A stretch of DNA of 64,000 bases from Pseudomonas luteola NBRC 103146. Lineage in GTDB: Bacteria > Pseudomonadota > Gammaproteobacteria > Pseudomonadales > Pseudomonadaceae. Position numbers and translations under genes: made by a program. Below are positions 61,845 to 64,000 of the stretch, piece by piece. The stretch's first letter is position 1; each line of letters begins with the position of its first letter. Under the pieces are notes generated by a model that had not been told where the DNA came from, ran no database searches, and saw only the letters and a list, made by a program, of their open reading frames with translations. The DNA is taken from contig NZ_BDAE01000002.1 in assembly GCF_002091675.1 (NCBI RefSeq), positions 305,481 through 369,480 of the forward strand. The letters run 5' to 3'.

Positions 61845-62923
61845 AAGCCTCTCTGCTGCAAAAGCTCGATGGATTAAATGATCGTTTCGAGGAGCTGACA
61901 GCGCTGCTCGGTGATGCCGATGTAATCAGTGACCAGACCCAGTTTCGTGCTTATTCGAAGGAATATGCGGAAATCGAGCCGGTCATCATGGCGCTTCGGG
62001 AATTTCGCAAGGTGCAGGCCGATCTGGAAGGCGCTCGTGCCCTGCTAAAGGACAGCGACCCGGAAATGCGGGCCATGGCCGAAGAAGAGGCCGAGCAGGC
62101 AGAAGCCGCGCTGATCGACCTGGAAAATCAGCTACAGCGAATGCTGCTGCCTCGCGATCCTAATGACAGTCGCAACGTTTTCCTTGAGATTCGTGCCGGA
62201 ACCGGTGGGGATGAGGCCGCCATTTTTGCCGGGGATCTGTTCCGCATGTATTCGCGCTATGCCGAGCGTCAAGGCTGGCGCATAGAGGTCATGTCCGAGA
62301 ACCTGGGCGAGCATGGTGGCTACAAGGAAGTGATTGCCCGTGTAGAGGGCGACAACGTCTACGCCAAGCTCAAATTCGAGTCTGGTGCCCATCGTGTCCA
62401 ACGGGTTCCCGAGACCGAGTCTCAAGGGCGAATCCATACATCGGCCTGTACGGTGGCTGTGCTGCCGGAACCTGATGAGCAGGCAGCTGTGGAGATCAGC
62501 CCGGCGGATTTGCGTATTGATACCTATCGCTCCTCCGGCGCCGGTGGTCAGCACGTCAACAAAACCGAGTCGGCCATTCGTATTACGCACCTTCCCAGCG
62601 GTATTGTCGTTGAGTGCCAGGAGGAGCGTTCACAGCACAAGAACCGCGCCAAGGCCATGGCGTGGTTGGCGGCCAAGCTCAATGACCAGCAACAGGCGGC
62701 ACATCAGCAGGCTATCGCCAGCACCCGTAAATTGCTGGTAGGCTCAGGGGATCGTTCCGAGCGTATCCGGACCTATAATTTTCCACAGGGCCGTGTGACC
62801 GATCACCGTATCAACCTGACCTTGTACTCTCTGGGTGAAGTCATGGAGGGCGCGGTGCAACAGGTCATCGAGCCTCTCCTGCAGGAATATCAGGCCGACC
62901 AACTGGCGGCCTTGGGGGACTGA
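61841..62923 (+). CDS. prfA: Peptide chain release factor 1
   Basis: 360 residues. Recognises UAA/UAG; the GGQ motif in [15 protein letters not shown] is at 235-237 and the PxT-type codon-recognition loop region precedes it. Its GGQ glutamine is the substrate of PrmC encoded next. Confidence 0.97.
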   Translation: MKASLLQKLDGLNDRFEELTALLGDADVISDQTQFRAYSKEYAEIEPVIMALREFRKVQADLEGARALLKDSDPEMRAMAEEEAEQAEAALIDLENQLQRMLLPRDPNDSRNVFLEIRAGTGGDEAAIFAGDLFRMYSRYAERQGWRIEVMSENLGEHGGYKEVIARVEGDNVYAKLKFESGAHRVQRVPETESQGRIHTSACTVAVLPEPDEQAAVEISPADLRIDTYRSSGAGGQHVNKTESAIRITHLPSGIVVECQEERSQHKNRAKAMAWLAAKLNDQQQAAHQQAIASTRKLLVGSGDRSERIRTYNFPQGRVTDHRINLTLYSLGEVMEGAVQQVIEPLLQEYQADQLAALGD

Positions 62924-62924
62924 T

Positions 62925-63755
62925 ATGGCCACTATCGGGGCATTGCTCAAGGAAGCGCGCCTGCCGGATTCACCCAGCGAGCGTCTGGATGCCGAATTGC
63001 TGTTAGCGGCTGCGCTGGGAAAGCCGCGTAGCTTCCTGCGTACCTGGCCTGAACGTATTGTGACGCGTGAAGCCAAGGATCTTTACAGCACCTTTATCGA
63101 GCGTCGTCGAGATGGGGAACCGATAGCTTATATCCTGGGCCATCAAGGGTTCTGGTCGCTCGATCTCGAGGTCTCGCCTGATACCCTGATACCGCGCCCT
63201 GACACGGAGCTTCTGGTTGAAACTGCGCTGGCTCTGACAGGTGCCGAACGCAGACGCGTGCTTGACCTGGGAACAGGTACTGGTGCCATCGCCCTGGCGC
63301 TGGCCCATGAGCGTGCGCAGTGGCAGGTAATGGGGGTGGATCGTGTAGACGGCGCGGTAGTGCTCGCTGAGCGAAATCGGGCACGACTGGGCATTTCGAA
63401 TGCCTCTTTTCAGCAAAGTCATTGGTTCGCTGCGCTTTCCGCAGAGCGGTTTGACGTCATTGTCAGCAATCCTCCCTATATTCCACACAATGATCCGCAT
63501 CTTGATGAAGGGGATGTTCGCTACGAGCCTGCCTCTGCATTGGTTGCGGGTGACGATGGTCTAGATGATATTCGCCTTATCGTTCAGCAGGCCCCGGAAC
63601 ATTTGTTATCCAGTGGATGGCTGCTTCTGGAACATGGGTTCGATCAGGCTCCAGCGGTCAGGTCGCTACTGACTGAGCAGGGCTTCATATCGGTCGAAAG
63701 CCGTCGCGATCTGGGTGGGCATGAGCGCGTGACACTGGGGCAGCGGCCGTGCTGA
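62925..63755 (+). CDS. prmC: Release factor glutamine methyltransferase
   Basis: 276 residues from the ATG at 62925, one base after the prfA stop; the longer frame from 62835 overlaps prfA and is not used. SAM-binding VLDLGTGTGAIALALA and catalytic VIVSNPPYIPH (NPPY at 182-185). Methylates the GGQ glutamine of release factors. Confidence 0.96.
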   Translation: MATIGALLKEARLPDSPSERLDAELLLAAALGKPRSFLRTWPERIVTREAKDLYSTFIERRRDGEPIAYILGHQGFWSLDLEVSPDTLIPRPDTELLVETALALTGAERRRVLDLGTGTGAIALALAHERAQWQVMGVDRVDGAVVLAERNRARLGISNASFQQSHWFAALSAERFDVIVSNPPYIPHNDPHLDEGDVRYEPASALVAGDDGLDDIRLIVQQAPEHLLSSGWLLLEHGFDQAPAVRSLLTEQGFISVESRRDLGGHERVTLGQRPC

Positions 63756-64000
63756 GCGATGCGGAGCTGTTGCGCTACAGTCGGCAGATTCTGTTGCCTC
63801 AGATCGATATAGAAGGGCAGCTGCGTCTCAAGCAGGGCAGGGCGCTGATCATAGGCCTTGGTGGCCTGGGCTCCCCGGTTGCGCTGTATCTGGCCGCCGC
63901 GGGTGTGGGTGAGTTGCATCTTGCCGATTTCGACACGGTCGACATGACCAATCTGCAGCGGCAGGTCATCCATGACACGGCCCAGGTAGGGCGTAGCAAA
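63749..64000 (+). CDS. moeB: MoeB/ThiF-family adenylyltransferase, 5' part (cut by window end)
   Basis: 84 codons visible from a GTG start overlapping the prmC stop by 7 bp. LRYSRQILLPQIDIEGQLRLK is the typical start, and the adenylate-binding loop LIIGLGGLGSPVALYLAAAGVG, DFDTVDMTNLQRQVIH follow. Activates the C-terminus of MoaD or a related sulphur carrier; the position after prmC matches moeB of P. aeruginosa. Metal-binding and catalytic cysteines lie beyond the window. Confidence 0.88.
   Translation, partial: MLSDAELLRYSRQILLPQIDIEGQLRLKQGRALIIGLGGLGSPVALYLAAAGVGELHLADFDTVDMTNLQRQVIHDTAQVGRSK

Overview
Gene content and order point to a gammaproteobacterium of the Pseudomonas group. Three blocks match, as I remember it, the Pseudomonas aeruginosa PAO1 gene order: an OprD-family porin, aguA, aguR, a polyamine-binding protein, spuI and spuABCDEFGH; then thyA to folA; then ychF, pth, rplY, prs, tRNA-Gln, ispE, lolB, a TPR lipoprotein, hemA, prfA, prmC and moeB. 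In PAO1 these blocks lie far apart, so the chromosome is rearranged relative to it. No phage, insertion sequence, CRISPR array or rRNA gene was seen.

Region 1 (1-16,640) handles agmatine and polyamines. It holds a porin (cut by the window edge), a DJ-1/PfpI protein, agmatine deiminase with its TetR regulator, an extra periplasmic polyamine-binding protein, and the gamma-glutamyl polyamine degradation genes with a complete ABC importer (two binding proteins, ATPase, two permeases). aguB, which I would expect between aguR and aguA, is missing.

Region 2 (16,640-32,930) is central metabolism and housekeeping. It has a transketolase, fused transaldolase/glucose-6-phosphate isomerase and 6-phosphogluconate dehydrogenase operon, a HAD phosphatase, thyA, a FUSC efflux-type membrane protein divergent from a LysR regulator, a poorly characterised GTPase/membrane-protein pair (DUF3482/DUF2868), folA, and a DUF1624 membrane protein.

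Region 3 (32,930-51,640) is a complete myo-inositol catabolic locus: iolC, iolE, iolB, an MFS transporter, iolA/mmsA, iolI, iolD, iolG, iolH, a second Gfo/Idh/MocA dehydrogenase, and an ABC importer. Between the full-length binding protein and the ATPase lies a second binding protein from which about 134 central residues have been deleted in frame. Three GGAA-N6-TTCC-type sites (IolR-like operators) precede iolC and both binding-protein genes, and AANAANAA motifs (Hfq/Crc type) recur near the start codons. No RpiR-family iolR gene lies in the window.

Region 4 (51,640-53,500) is a small accessory patch: a 79-residue orphan protein, a secreted protein with two PilJ/NarX-type sensor repeats, and a frameshifted relic of a paralogue of it.

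Region 5 (53,500-64,000) is the conserved translation, isoprenoid, lipoprotein and haem block, ending inside a moeB/thiF-family gene.
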